48,879 nt of DNA, from NCBI GenBank assembly GCA_040383885.1, contig JBEICQ010000003.1, positions 1 to 48,879 on the forward strand. Reading direction: 5' to 3'. Every line of letters starts with the position of its first letter. Position 1 is the first letter of the stretch. A program made the translations under genes and the position numbers. Source of the DNA: JBEICQ01 sp040383885 (GTDB taxonomy: Bacteria; Bacteroidota; Bacteroidia; UBA4408). Positions 41,282 through 48,879 of the stretch are shown piece after piece. Under the pieces are notes generated by a model. It saw nothing but the letters and a program-made list of their open reading frames with translations, ran no database searches and was not told the origin of the DNA.

Positions 41282-43489
41282 ATGCTAAAAAAAATCCTCT
41301 ACAGCCTTCTTGTCATTCCTGTAGCGGGATTTTTTATTTATCTGTATATCCACAACAAACAAAATCGGGAAGCGCCACCTCGTTTTTTACAACTGATGCC
41401 AAACGGTTGGCAGGAAGTGTATTGGTATGAAGAAGGCAGGAAAGACGCACACACCGGGCTTTTGCAAGAAGCAAGCGCCTTACCGGACAGCAACAATTTT
41501 ACCAAAAAGAACAGGGCCTTGTTGCGTCTGCTGGAACCTATGATCAGTGAGCCTTTTGCCCTTGCCCTATATCCGGCAACAAAAGGTTTTTTATGGATGA
41601 TTCGATTACCGGATAAAACACCACTGAGTATCCTTGAATCCCATTGCAAGAAAAACAGATTCACATTCACTTCTGCCAACAACAATGAGGGAACCATTGG
41701 CTATGGTTCAGATGTTTGGCATGTATGTATCAAAAGAGGGATTCTTTTTCTTTCCAATACAGAAATCATAATAAAAGCGGCAGCAGCCAGACTAAATGAA
41801 ACTGAAAACAATGTTTCCCTTAAAATCACCTCCCTGCTAAGCAGCATTCCGGGCTCATATGCTTTTTCAAAAATCAGTATACGGCAAGGTGGAGATACCC
41901 TACTGGAAAAGGTTAAGTTGCGCGGGAGTTTCAGCGAAATCATCGGATTACAGCTGAACAGCCTGAAGCAGAAAAAAGAAGATCCCACCACTGATTCTAA
42001 ACTCAAACTGTGGTCACTCTTGCCTGTAAACACCCTCTCTGCTGTAGGAATGGCAGTACCCGAAAACAAATTGAAATACATTGAAGCCTGTCGCCTGACC
42101 ATGGCGGGATTCAAACATCCTGCCTTCCTGATTTTTCACAACAATGATTCCATTAAAGCAACAGAAGCCGGGGAAATCATCAATAAAATGTTCGGCAAAT
42201 TACCCGAAGGACTCAAGGTGGGCACCTGCGATGAAAAACTTGCATGCCTTACTGCTGATACCAACCAGTTGGCTGCGATGATGTATATGCATCAATCAGG
42301 ACTCACAACAGGAAAAGATTCAACCTTTTCCGGTTTTAAACAACATGATGGAAGCTACTGGACATGGACTGGTGCAACTGCAGACGGCAACATGATGACA
42401 AGCACGCTGAAGATAAATGCCCGCATCAATACCATGCAAGGCTGTTATATTCAAAACTGCAGCAGCATGCCCTATAACCGATATTTTGTGCCTGTTGGTA
42501 TTAAGGAGCATGCTGATAGCATTGAAGATTGCATAGGCTTTGAATTAAAAAACATAAAACACTTTGTGTTTTGTTACAGAAGCCTCGTGATGATGGTTGA
42601 TGAAAACGGAAGTTTGGTATGGAAAAAGAAAATGTCTCTTCCACTCATGGGTGAAATTACACTGATGCGTTCAAAAAGTGATGGGTATCGAATCCTTTGT
42701 AACACGGCAGACAGCATTTATGCTTTTACTCCTCAAGGAAAAAGTGCCAAAGGATTTCCTGTTTTTATCGCCGGAAAAACACAATACCCACTGCATGTTT
42801 TATACAATCATCAGGAGCCGGACTATCGTATTTCACTGAGTACCCGAAAAGGAAAAATTCTGGTGATAAAATCCAACGGGAAAAAACCGGAAGATTTTAA
42901 ACCTTCAGATTTGCCTGCACCGGCAAGTCGGATTTATGGTGTATTTAAAGGAGATAAAAAGTGTTATTACTATATTGATAGTGTTCAAAACCTCATAGAA
43001 TTTAGCGGAAAAGGAAAACTGACATCAACTGACAGTATCGTCCTCCGAAAAGAAAATATCAGGTGTTATGATTTGTCATCCCGACCGGGTGGAGAACTGT
43101 TTTTAACCCTGGCCGACAACCAGGGAAATCTCACAGCCATTGACCTGGGAAAAGAAAAATCCATCAACTGCAAAAGCGGATTAAAAGGGCTTACCGCTTG
43201 CTCTTATGCGGGCGAAGGAAACTTTGCCGTAGGCATTGGAAATGCCTATTATCTCTTGAATGAGCATGGAAAAATTATACGAAAATCTTCTCAGGCAAAA
43301 GCGATGAAAGATGTTTTTACACCTTACAGCGATAGAGAATATGCATGGTTTGATGGAAGAAAAACAGAGTTTTTTAAATCGAAATCCTCAACTGCTGCCC
43401 TTGTTTGGGGTAAAAAGATAGCCTCATTGATATACACGGATTCCTCCACAAATATCTGGTTTGCCGATGGTCGCTTGTTGAGGCAATAA
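41282..43489 (+). CDS. Large membrane-anchored protein with C-terminal beta-propeller-like region
   Basis: 735 residues. One N-terminal helix (ILYSLLVIPVAGFFIYLYI) anchors the protein. The middle (about 60-390) resembles DUF3352-type regions of Bacteroidota proteins. The C-terminal third has repeating blade-like units (ILCNTADSIYAFTPQGKSAKGFPV, YRISLSTRKGKILVIKSNGK, LFLTLADNQGNLTAIDLGKE), suggestive of a PQQ/WD-type propeller. It is closely coupled to the thioesterase upstream, but there is no obvious functional link. The function is unknown. Confidence 0.75.
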   Translation: MLKKILYSLLVIPVAGFFIYLYIHNKQNREAPPRFLQLMPNGWQEVYWYEEGRKDAHTGLLQEASALPDSNNFTKKNRALLRLLEPMISEPFALALYPATKGFLWMIRLPDKTPLSILESHCKKNRFTFTSANNNEGTIGYGSDVWHVCIKRGILFLSNTEIIIKAAAARLNETENNVSLKITSLLSSIPGSYAFSKISIRQGGDTLLEKVKLRGSFSEIIGLQLNSLKQKKEDPTTDSKLKLWSLLPVNTLSAVGMAVPENKLKYIEACRLTMAGFKHPAFLIFHNNDSIKATEAGEIINKMFGKLPEGLKVGTCDEKLACLTADTNQLAAMMYMHQSGLTTGKDSTFSGFKQHDGSYWTWTGATADGNMMTSTLKINARINTMQGCYIQNCSSMPYNRYFVPVGIKEHADSIEDCIGFELKNIKHFVFCYRSLVMMVDENGSLVWKKKMSLPLMGEITLMRSKSDGYRILCNTADSIYAFTPQGKSAKGFPVFIAGKTQYPLHVLYNHQEPDYRISLSTRKGKILVIKSNGKKPEDFKPSDLPAPASRIYGVFKGDKKCYYYIDSVQNLIEFSGKGKLTSTDSIVLRKENIRCYDLSSRPGGELFLTLADNQGNLTAIDLGKEKSINCKSGLKGLTACSYAGEGNFAVGIGNAYYLLNEHGKIIRKSSQAKAMKDVFTPYSDREYAWFDGRKTEFFKSKSSTAALVWGKKIASLIYTDSSTNIWFADGRLLRQ

Positions 43490-43579
43490 GAGATTAGCAG
43501 AGGGGAATCCAAAACAAAAAAGGCTTAGAGGCCAGTCAAAAAATATCTTCATTAGAATGACTACTGAACCGTGGAGTGC

Positions 43580-44038
43580 TCAGTTGCGCAAAAGAATGTA
43601 TGCGTTTAGCGAGCAGGCAATACAGAGCCAAAGCACATAAGGCAAGAGCAGTACTACCTGTATGGGTTTGGATGTAAAAAACAAAAATGCACTCACAGAA
43701 AGCAGCAATAAGAAGATACAAATCATGGCCCATCCCGTAAGATGCCAAGCAAAAAACAAAGGATTCCATGATACATTCAGTGCCCATTGAATGGTATAGA
43801 GAAAAACAATCGGATAGAATTGTTCTTTTTCTTTTGTGAGCTGGGCCATCAAAAAAGAAAAGCAAACCATGATGCTTGTCCATGCAAAGCCGAAAACCCA
43901 ACCCGGTGGCGTCCATGGGGCTTTATTGAGTTGCCTGTACCAGTCAGAAACCACTCCTTTGCCTGTAAATAAACCACCCAGTGCAAGCGCTCCAAAATTG
44001 AGTACAAGAAAAAGTAGAAGGCGCAGTGAAAAAGCCAT
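43580..44038 (-). CDS. TspO/MBR-family protein
   Basis: 152 residues, five membrane helices. WYRQLNKAPWTPPGWVFGFAWTSI is the family signature, and ALNVSWNPLFFAWHL is the conserved helix-3/4 region. TspO proteins bind porphyrins or other tetrapyrroles and affect stress responses. ATG 44038 is 4 nt after the pyk stop; a longer frame (44056) would overlap pyk. Last gene of the acpP-to-tspO run. Confidence 0.9.
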   Translation of the reverse strand: MAFSLRLLLFLVLNFGALALGGLFTGKGVVSDWYRQLNKAPWTPPGWVFGFAWTSIMVCFSFLMAQLTKEKEQFYPIVFLYTIQWALNVSWNPLFFAWHLTGWAMICIFLLLLSVSAFLFFTSKPIQVVLLLPYVLWLCIACSLNAYILLRN

Positions 44039-44042
44039 TGTA

Positions 44043-45482
44043 TTATTCCTTAACAAAGCTGAGCTTAAGCATGTTTGCCCTTCCCTTTTCTGTCATAGGC
44101 ATACTCGCAATATTAATCACCAGATCATCCACCTGAACGAGCTTTTCTCTCTTGAGAAATTCCTTGATATCCTTGATGGTATCATCTGTGCTTTCGTATG
44201 TGTTATAATAAAATCCGCGCACACCCCATACCAGACTCATGGTATTGATGAGTGCGGGATTATCAGTAAAAATGAACACATTGGCCCTGGGTCTGTGACT
44301 GCTGATTTTAAACCCTGTGTACCCGGAGTTTGTCATGGTAACAATGGCTGCGGCATTCACCTGTCTGGCCATTACACATGCATTAAAGCAAATTGAGTCA
44401 GAGATATAGGTATGGTTTTTTTCGGTTGGAATATGTTCTTTGAAAAAAATCTGATCACTGGTTTTTTCTACAGCATCAATAATTTTTTTCATGTTCTGAA
44501 TCACTACCACCGGATACTTTCCAACGGAAGTTTCGCCACTCAGCATGACGGCATCTGCACCATCGAGCACAGCATTGGCAACATCATTTACCTCTGCTCT
44601 CGTAGGAGCATAATTGGTAATCATGGTTTCCATCATCTGTGTGGCGATGATAACCGGCTTGGATGCAGCGATGGCTTTGGTAACAATCATCTTCTGCATG
44701 AGGGGTACCTCTTCCATGGGCATTTCCACCCCCAGGTCACCACGGGCAACCATGATGGCATCAGCCATCTCAACAATCTGAACAATATTTCTGATGGCCT
44801 CAGGTTTTTCAATTTTGGCAACCACCCTTGAAGTCTGGTGCGCTTGTTTGATGCGCTCCTTTAGATCCAATACATCTGTTACGCTGCGAACAAAAGAGAG
44901 ACCAATCCATTCAACTTTGTTTTTCAAAGCAAATTCAAGGTCGGCGAGATCTTTTTCGGTAAGTGAAGGAAGTGAGACCGCGGTGTTGGGTAAGTTAACT
45001 CCTTTTTTGGAAGTAAGCGTACCGCCATTTACAACTGTTGCCTTTACTTCCTTCATCCGATCTGTTGCGGTAACCACAAGTCTAAGTTTACCGTCGTCCA
45101 GAAGAATATGGTCACCCACTTCCACATCCTTGGGAAATTCAGTATAATTAATACTGATTCTTTGAGCAGTGCCTTCGCAATCCTCAGTTGTGATAATTAT
45201 CTCGTTTCCATGAACCAACTCAGCAGCATTTCCTGCGATTTTTCCACAACGGATTTTAGGCCCCTGCAAATCCACGAGGATCGCTACATGGGTATTGTGC
45301 TTGCGATTAATTTCTCTGATGTGATCAATTACTTTCTGATGATCTTCGTATGAACCATGAGAGGAATTGATGCGCGCCACATTCATACCGGCTTCAATCA
45401 TCTTTTCCAGGACTTCGGGTGATGCACTGGCAGGGCCAATGGTTGCTACTATTTTTGTTTTACTCCAGGTGGTATGTTGCAT
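44043..45482 (-). CDS. pyk: Pyruvate kinase
   Basis: 479 residues. It converts phosphoenolpyruvate and ADP to pyruvate and ATP, the last step of glycolysis. The TIM barrel shows VDLQGPKIRCG, KIEKPEAI (catalytic Lys) and MVARGDLGVEMPMEEVPLMQK (metal-binding Glu and Asp). MLSGETSVGKYPVV follows. The C-terminal allosteric domain is full length. It starts 13 nt after the IPExxxVDY gene. Confidence 0.95.
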   Translation of the reverse strand: MQHTTWSKTKIVATIGPASASPEVLEKMIEAGMNVARINSSHGSYEDHQKVIDHIREINRKHNTHVAILVDLQGPKIRCGKIAGNAAELVHGNEIIITTEDCEGTAQRISINYTEFPKDVEVGDHILLDDGKLRLVVTATDRMKEVKATVVNGGTLTSKKGVNLPNTAVSLPSLTEKDLADLEFALKNKVEWIGLSFVRSVTDVLDLKERIKQAHQTSRVVAKIEKPEAIRNIVQIVEMADAIMVARGDLGVEMPMEEVPLMQKMIVTKAIAASKPVIIATQMMETMITNYAPTRAEVNDVANAVLDGADAVMLSGETSVGKYPVVVIQNMKKIIDAVEKTSDQIFFKEHIPTEKNHTYISDSICFNACVMARQVNAAAIVTMTNSGYTGFKISSHRPRANVFIFTDNPALINTMSLVWGVRGFYYNTYESTDDTIKDIKEFLKREKLVQVDDLVINIASMPMTEKGRANMLKLSFVKE

Positions 45483-45495
45483 GTGCGCGTTTTGG

Positions 45496-45966
45496 TTAAA
45501 AGAGAAGGTTATATTTTGAAGGTACTTTTTCAGGGTCGAGCAAAAACATACTGCTCACCTCCGGAATACTACCAATTGCAGAAAGAATATCCTGCCATGC
45601 ATTCTCCGGCAGGTAGGCAGTCTGTAACATCAGAACATAATTTAAATTTTTCAATTCAGGAAGCAGCCAACCGGAAGAGCCCTGGTTGGATAGTAAGAAA
45701 TACCGGCGATAAAGGATTTTATCATTGTATTCAAAAATACTATGAGTACTTAGGCTTTCATCGGTCTCTTCTTCAAACAGATTTCCTTTGATTGATGTTG
45801 TTTTTTCGGAGGTAAAAATTTCAATGTCCTCCCGATTTCTACTGAGGGAAAGACCCATTGCAAGATTTATTTCATAGGCAAGTGTGTGCTCCTTGCAGGA
45901 GGCAACTATCCCTGCCATGCTGATTTCTTCCGGCCAATAGAGTGATATTTTCCCGCCTTGCTTCAT
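45496..45966 (-). CDS. IPExxxVDY-family protein
   Basis: 156 residues. It matches the Bacteroidota-restricted IPExxxVDY family in its position between rnc and pyk and in its sequence: CKEHTLAYEINLAMGLSLSR near the N-terminus and the closing IPEVSSMFLLDPEKVPSKYNLLF-type end, where IPE is conserved and the VDY part is changed. The function is unknown. It has its own promoter (45983-46012), so it and pyk may be expressed apart from rnc. Confidence 0.8.
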   Translation of the reverse strand: MKQGGKISLYWPEEISMAGIVASCKEHTLAYEINLAMGLSLSRNREDIEIFTSEKTTSIKGNLFEEETDESLSTHSIFEYNDKILYRRYFLLSNQGSSGWLLPELKNLNYVLMLQTAYLPENAWQDILSAIGSIPEVSSMFLLDPEKVPSKYNLLF

Positions 45967-45982
45967 GGTGTAAAATTAACAC

Positions 45983-46012
45983 CAAATGTAGCCATTATGC
46001 CGGTAAGGACAA
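45983..46012 (-). promoter_or_regulatory. Promoter for IPExxxVDY-pyk-tspO
   Basis: On the minus strand TTG (46012-46010), 19 nt, TACATTTG (45990-45983), an exact -7 match at optimal spacing in the 60-nt gap after rnc. Confidence 0.65.
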
Positions 46013-46026
46013 GTTGAATAAAAATT

Positions 46027-46737
46027 TTACAGATTTTTAATAAACAGTTCTGAAGCATGTTGTTCGGCCGCTTTTTTAGAACTGCCTTTGCCTTCAGAAA
46101 CAGCCGTGCCATTTACATACAAGCGCAAATGGTAGAAATCAGATCGTCCTCTTCCACCCTCCCTGATAATTTCGAACTGGTATGTTTTTTTTTCTTTTTG
46201 TACATGCGCAAGAAGTTGACTTTTGTAATCATTATCAATATTCTCGAGGGCATCCACATCAATATGAATGGCAATGATTCTGCGGATCATGCAGCGAGAA
46301 GCCACATGGTATCCTTTGTCCATAAACAGAGCGCCAATGATAGCTTCAAATACATCTCCCTCAATGGTTCTGGAGGTGCCGTTGAGGCTGTGCTCAATAA
46401 ATCTTCCGAAGCCCATTTTGCGTGAAAGGGCAGATAAATTTTCCCTACTTACAATGCGTGAACGCAGTTTGGTAAGAAACCCTTCGTCTCTGAAGGGATA
46501 TTTTTTGTAGAGATAGGACGCCACCGAGGCACCAATGATTGAATCACCTAAAAACTCGAGTCGCTCATTTGAATCTTTCATGCCATGAAGCGTGGGCAGT
46601 GAGGCAGATTTATGCCTGAGTGCCTGCTTATAAAGAGCTATATTATAAGGTTGTTCGCCAAGCACATTTCTTAAAAAAAGAAAAAGCTCGCGGTCGTTTC
46701 CGTAAAAATGAGGTGATAAAAATGCCGGCTTCAGCAA
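46027..46737 (-). CDS. rnc: Ribonuclease III
   Basis: 236 residues. It cleaves double-stranded RNA in rRNA and mRNA processing. The signature NERLEFLGDS (57-66) contains catalytic Asp65, and EGDVFEAIIGALFMD has the second metal-binding Glu131. A double-stranded RNA-binding domain (about 165-236) ends GKGSSKKAAEQHASELFI. The start is TTG at 46737, 14 nt after fabF; the next Met would remove the first 52 residues, including conserved helices. Confidence 0.94.
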   Translation of the reverse strand: MLKPAFLSPHFYGNDRELFLFLRNVLGEQPYNIALYKQALRHKSASLPTLHGMKDSNERLEFLGDSIIGASVASYLYKKYPFRDEGFLTKLRSRIVSRENLSALSRKMGFGRFIEHSLNGTSRTIEGDVFEAIIGALFMDKGYHVASRCMIRRIIAIHIDVDALENIDNDYKSQLLAHVQKEKKTYQFEIIREGGRGRSDFYHLRLYVNGTAVSEGKGSSKKAAEQHASELFIKNL

Positions 46738-46751
46738 ATGAGAACAGAAAT

Positions 46752-48008
46752 TTATTCAACCGGATATTTCCGGAAAATAACAGAGGCATTGTGTCCGCCA
46801 AATCCGAATGTATTACTAAGCGCAGCTCTAACTTCCCTTTCCTGAGGCTTATTGAATGTAAAATTCAAGCGGGGATCAAAAGAAGGATCATCGGTGAAGT
46901 GGTTGATGGTTGGAGGAACCATGTTGTTTTTCACTGCCAGGATGGAAGCGATCGATTCAATGGCTCTGGCAGCCCCCAACAAATGACCGGTCATTGACTT
47001 GGTAGAAGAAATGTTCAGGCTGTAGGCATGCTCACCAAAAACTGAGAGTATTGCTTTGGATTCACTCACATCGCCGAGGGGCGTGGATGTTCCATGCACA
47101 TTGATATAATCAATTTCGTTGGCGTGTATCCCTGCATCAGACAGTGCATTTTTCATCACATTGTTGGCTCCCAATCCTTCGGGATGAGGCGCAGTGATAT
47201 GGTAAGCATCGGCGCTCATGCCACCGCCTATGACTTCGGCATATATTTTTGCTCCTCTTTTAAGAGCATGTGTGAGTTCTTCGAGAACGATGGCGCCTGC
47301 TCCCTCTCCTAAAACAAAACCATCGCGATCCAGGTCAAAGGGCCGGGAGGCCGTTTCGGGGGAATCATTGCGGACAGATAATGCCTGCAGGGCATTGAAA
47401 CCTCCCATGCCTGCTTCATTTACGGCTGCTTCCGAACCTCCTGAAAGAATGATGTCAGCCTTTCCCAGACGGATGTAGTTAAATGCGTCTATGAGCGCAT
47501 TGGTAGAGGATGCACAAGCGGAAACTGTGGTGAAATTCGGGCCCCGAAAGCCATATTTGATGCTGATGTGCCCTGAAGCAATATCTGCAATCATTTTAGG
47601 AATGAAAAAGGGATTAAAACGGGGCGTGCCGTCTCCTTTCACAAACTCGGTACACTCATGTAAAAATGTGTCTAATCCTCCGATACCGGATCCCCAGATC
47701 ACACCTACCCTGTCCGGATCGGCATTTTGGGTTGTGATACCGGCATCTCTCACAGCTTCATCTGCCACAACCATGGCATATTGGGAAAACTTGTCGATTT
47801 TTCTGGCTTCCTTACGATCGAAATGCTGGGCAGGATCAAATCCCTTTACCTCGCAGGCAAACTTGGTTTTGAACTTAGAAGCATCGAAATGAGTAATGGG
47901 CGCAGCTCCGCTGCGCCCGCTTACAAGGCCTTTCCAGTAATCTTCAAGGTTGCTTCCGATGGGTGTTAATGCACCCATTCCTGTTACGACAACCCGCTTG
48001 AGCTCCAT
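46752..48008 (-). CDS. fabF: 3-oxoacyl-[acyl-carrier-protein] synthase II
   Basis: 418 residues. It elongates acyl-ACP with malonyl-ACP in fatty acid synthesis. The catalytic triad is complete: Cys165 (VSACASSTNA), His305 (VHGTSTPLGD) and His342 (MTGHLLGAA). Length is typical for KAS II. Its start is 15 nt after acpP, the usual acpP-fabF pairing. Confidence 0.96.
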   Translation of the reverse strand: MELKRVVVTGMGALTPIGSNLEDYWKGLVSGRSGAAPITHFDASKFKTKFACEVKGFDPAQHFDRKEARKIDKFSQYAMVVADEAVRDAGITTQNADPDRVGVIWGSGIGGLDTFLHECTEFVKGDGTPRFNPFFIPKMIADIASGHISIKYGFRGPNFTTVSACASSTNALIDAFNYIRLGKADIILSGGSEAAVNEAGMGGFNALQALSVRNDSPETASRPFDLDRDGFVLGEGAGAIVLEELTHALKRGAKIYAEVIGGGMSADAYHITAPHPEGLGANNVMKNALSDAGIHANEIDYINVHGTSTPLGDVSESKAILSVFGEHAYSLNISSTKSMTGHLLGAARAIESIASILAVKNNMVPPTINHFTDDPSFDPRLNFTFNKPQEREVRAALSNTFGFGGHNASVIFRKYPVE

Positions 48009-48023
48009 GTGGGAACGGAAAAT

Positions 48024-48260
48024 TTATTTTACGTTGGCTTCGATGTAGGAGATAGCCTGTCCAACGGTGCTGATGTTTTCAGCCTGATCGTCAGGAATGG
48101 CAATATTGAATTCCTTTTCAAACTCCATGATCAACTCGACGGTGTCGAGTGAGTCAGCACCCAAATCATTGGTGAAACTGGCTTCGGTTGTTACTTCTTT
48201 TTCGTCTACGCCGAGTTTGTCAACAATGATGGCTTTAACTCTTGATGCAATGTCAGACAT
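48024..48260 (-). CDS. acpP: Acyl carrier protein
   Basis: 78 residues. It carries growing acyl chains on phosphopantetheine attached to Ser37 in LGADSLDTVELIM. Acidic, four-helix sequence of standard length. It is the first gene of an operon with fabF and rnc. Confidence 0.97.
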   Translation of the reverse strand: MSDIASRVKAIIVDKLGVDEKEVTTEASFTNDLGADSLDTVELIMEFEKEFNIAIPDDQAENISTVGQAISYIEANVK

Positions 48261-48289
48261 GTTGTTTTTTTTTGTGGTTATTTATGCTG

Positions 48290-48321
48290 CAAATAAAAGG
48301 ATTTCTTTAAAGCCAAACAAA
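48290..48321 (-). promoter_or_regulatory. Candidate promoter for acpP-fabF-rnc
   Basis: On the minus strand TTTG (48321-48318), 20 nt, TTTATTTG (48297-48290), one base from TAnnTTTG. It lies 29 nt before acpP. Confidence 0.5.
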
Positions 48322-48332
48322 TCAAAATTTTC

Positions 48333-48879
48333 TCATTGGCATTCAGTGGTTACTTCTCCTATCAGGGTGGCCGAAGTGCAATCATTGATTTTCACCCTTA
48401 CATAAGATCCGGGAGCAATTCCGGGATTCTTGAAAACCACTACTTTATTTTGTGAATTTCGGCCATATACTTTCTCAGATGATCTTTTTGAGATACCCTC
48501 CACCAACACTTCGTATTCATTTCCTATGTCTCGCCTGTTGCTCTCTAAAGAAAGTCTGTTTTGTAAAGCGATGACTTCTGAGAGCCTCCTCTTTTTTACT
48601 TCTTCGGATACATCATCCTTATATTTTCTTTCAGCCAGGGTCTTGGGACGCTCAGAGTAATAAAACATATAGGAGAAGTCAAAAGCAGAAGCTTCCATCA
48701 GGGAAAGGGTCTCGTGATGATCTTCTTCTGTTTCGGTACAAAAACCTGAGATCGTATCGGTACTTATCGCACAATCAGGCATAAAATGTCTGATTGCGGC
48801 TATACGCTCAAGGTACCATTCCCTGGTATATCCCCTGTTCATCAGATCAAGCACTCGGGAAGAGCCGCTTTGCACCGGC
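48333..48879 (-). CDS. miaB: tRNA-2-methylthio-N6-dimethylallyladenosine synthase, C-terminal part
   Basis: The 5' end lies beyond the right edge; 181 codons are visible. PVQSGSSRVLDLMNRGYTREWY and DCAISTDTISGFCTETEEDHHETL belong to the radical-SAM core of methylthiotransferases. The C-terminal TRAM domain (EVLVEGISKRSSEKVYGRN, VKINDCTSATLIGEV) binds tRNA. RGYTREWYLERI and YGRNSQNKVVVF favour MiaB over MtaB or RimO. It lies upstream of acpP on the same strand with a 72-nt gap. Confidence 0.87.
   Translation of the reverse strand, partial: PVQSGSSRVLDLMNRGYTREWYLERIAAIRHFMPDCAISTDTISGFCTETEEDHHETLSLMEASAFDFSYMFYYSERPKTLAERKYKDDVSEEVKKRRLSEVIALQNRLSLESNRRDIGNEYEVLVEGISKRSSEKVYGRNSQNKVVVFKNPGIAPGSYVRVKINDCTSATLIGEVTTECQ

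Noticed and set aside
1..48879. CRISPR array, prophage, transposase or toxin-antitoxin pair
   Set aside because: No regularly spaced repeats, phage or transposase motifs, or paired small genes were found. The window is dense with housekeeping genes.
1..48879. tRNA or rRNA genes
   Set aside because: The gaps are short, and none contains a recognisable T-loop (GGTTCGAATCC-type) or rRNA sequence.

Overview
The window reads as chromosomal core DNA of a member of the Bacteroidota (Bacteroidetes), roughly 45% GC and tightly packed with about 39 protein genes. Evidence for the phylum: a surface protein ending in a gliding-motility/type IX secretion C-terminal domain; the order uppS-bamA-ompH-ompH; an IPExxxVDY-family gene between rnc and pyk; an ABC exporter with a fused N-terminal helical domain; and upstream elements that fit the Bacteroidota promoter consensus (TTTG, 17-23 nt, TAnnTTTG) instead of Shine-Dalgarno sequences. 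I cannot name a genus. No rRNA, tRNA, CRISPR array, prophage or insertion sequence was seen.

Layout. 1-2766 (minus): a large membrane-anchored VWA-like protein cut by the left edge, behind fabG. 2921-7480 (plus): the envelope operon uppS-bamA-ompH-ompH. 7550-9313 (minus): a GT-C-like membrane protein with an unusual fascin-type beta-trefoil tail. 9533-12016 (minus): class I ribonucleotide reductase alpha subunit, behind a 663-bp AT-rich regulatory-looking gap. 12680-16823 (plus): lhgO and an isolated nuoM-nuoN pair. 16866-17777 (minus): meaB. 17816-20883 (plus): universal stress protein, ABC-2 permease, Ppx/GppA phosphatase. 20916-24263 (plus): T9SS-type surface protein with a strong terminator. 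24323-26875: a Wzx-like flippase and an O-antigen-ligase-like protein, convergent. 26889-29608 (minus): two lipocalin-like lipoproteins and a barrel-type outer membrane protein. 29645-32580 (minus): aroB-aroA-pcm. 32702-39316 (plus): a solute symporter, then lipoprotein, secreted protein, cupin and a 1030-residue ABC exporter. 39317-39637: a gap with possible gene remnants. 39637-40707 (minus): a lone OppC-like permease. 40759-43489 (plus): thioesterase and a large membrane-anchored protein. 43580-48879 (minus): tspO, pyk, IPExxxVDY, rnc, fabF, acpP and the 3' end of miaB.

How the genes fit together. Much of the window serves the cell envelope: lipid carrier (UppS), barrel insertion (BamA), periplasmic chaperones (OmpH/Skp), polysaccharide flipping and polymerisation, lipoproteins and a T9SS cargo. 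The rest is central metabolism: fatty acid synthesis (acpP, fabF, fabG), shikimate pathway (aroB, aroA), glycolysis (pyk), respiration (nuoM, nuoN, lhgO) and DNA precursors (nrdA).

I found no clear new defence or mobile system. The observations I would follow first are the beta-trefoil fused to a GT-C membrane protein, the imperfect palindrome over the presumed nrdA promoter, the separated nuoMN pair, the lipoprotein-secreted-cupin-ABC cassette, the high number of TTG starts, and the remnants at 39384-39637. All functional calls come from reading translated sequence by eye; no database search was run.
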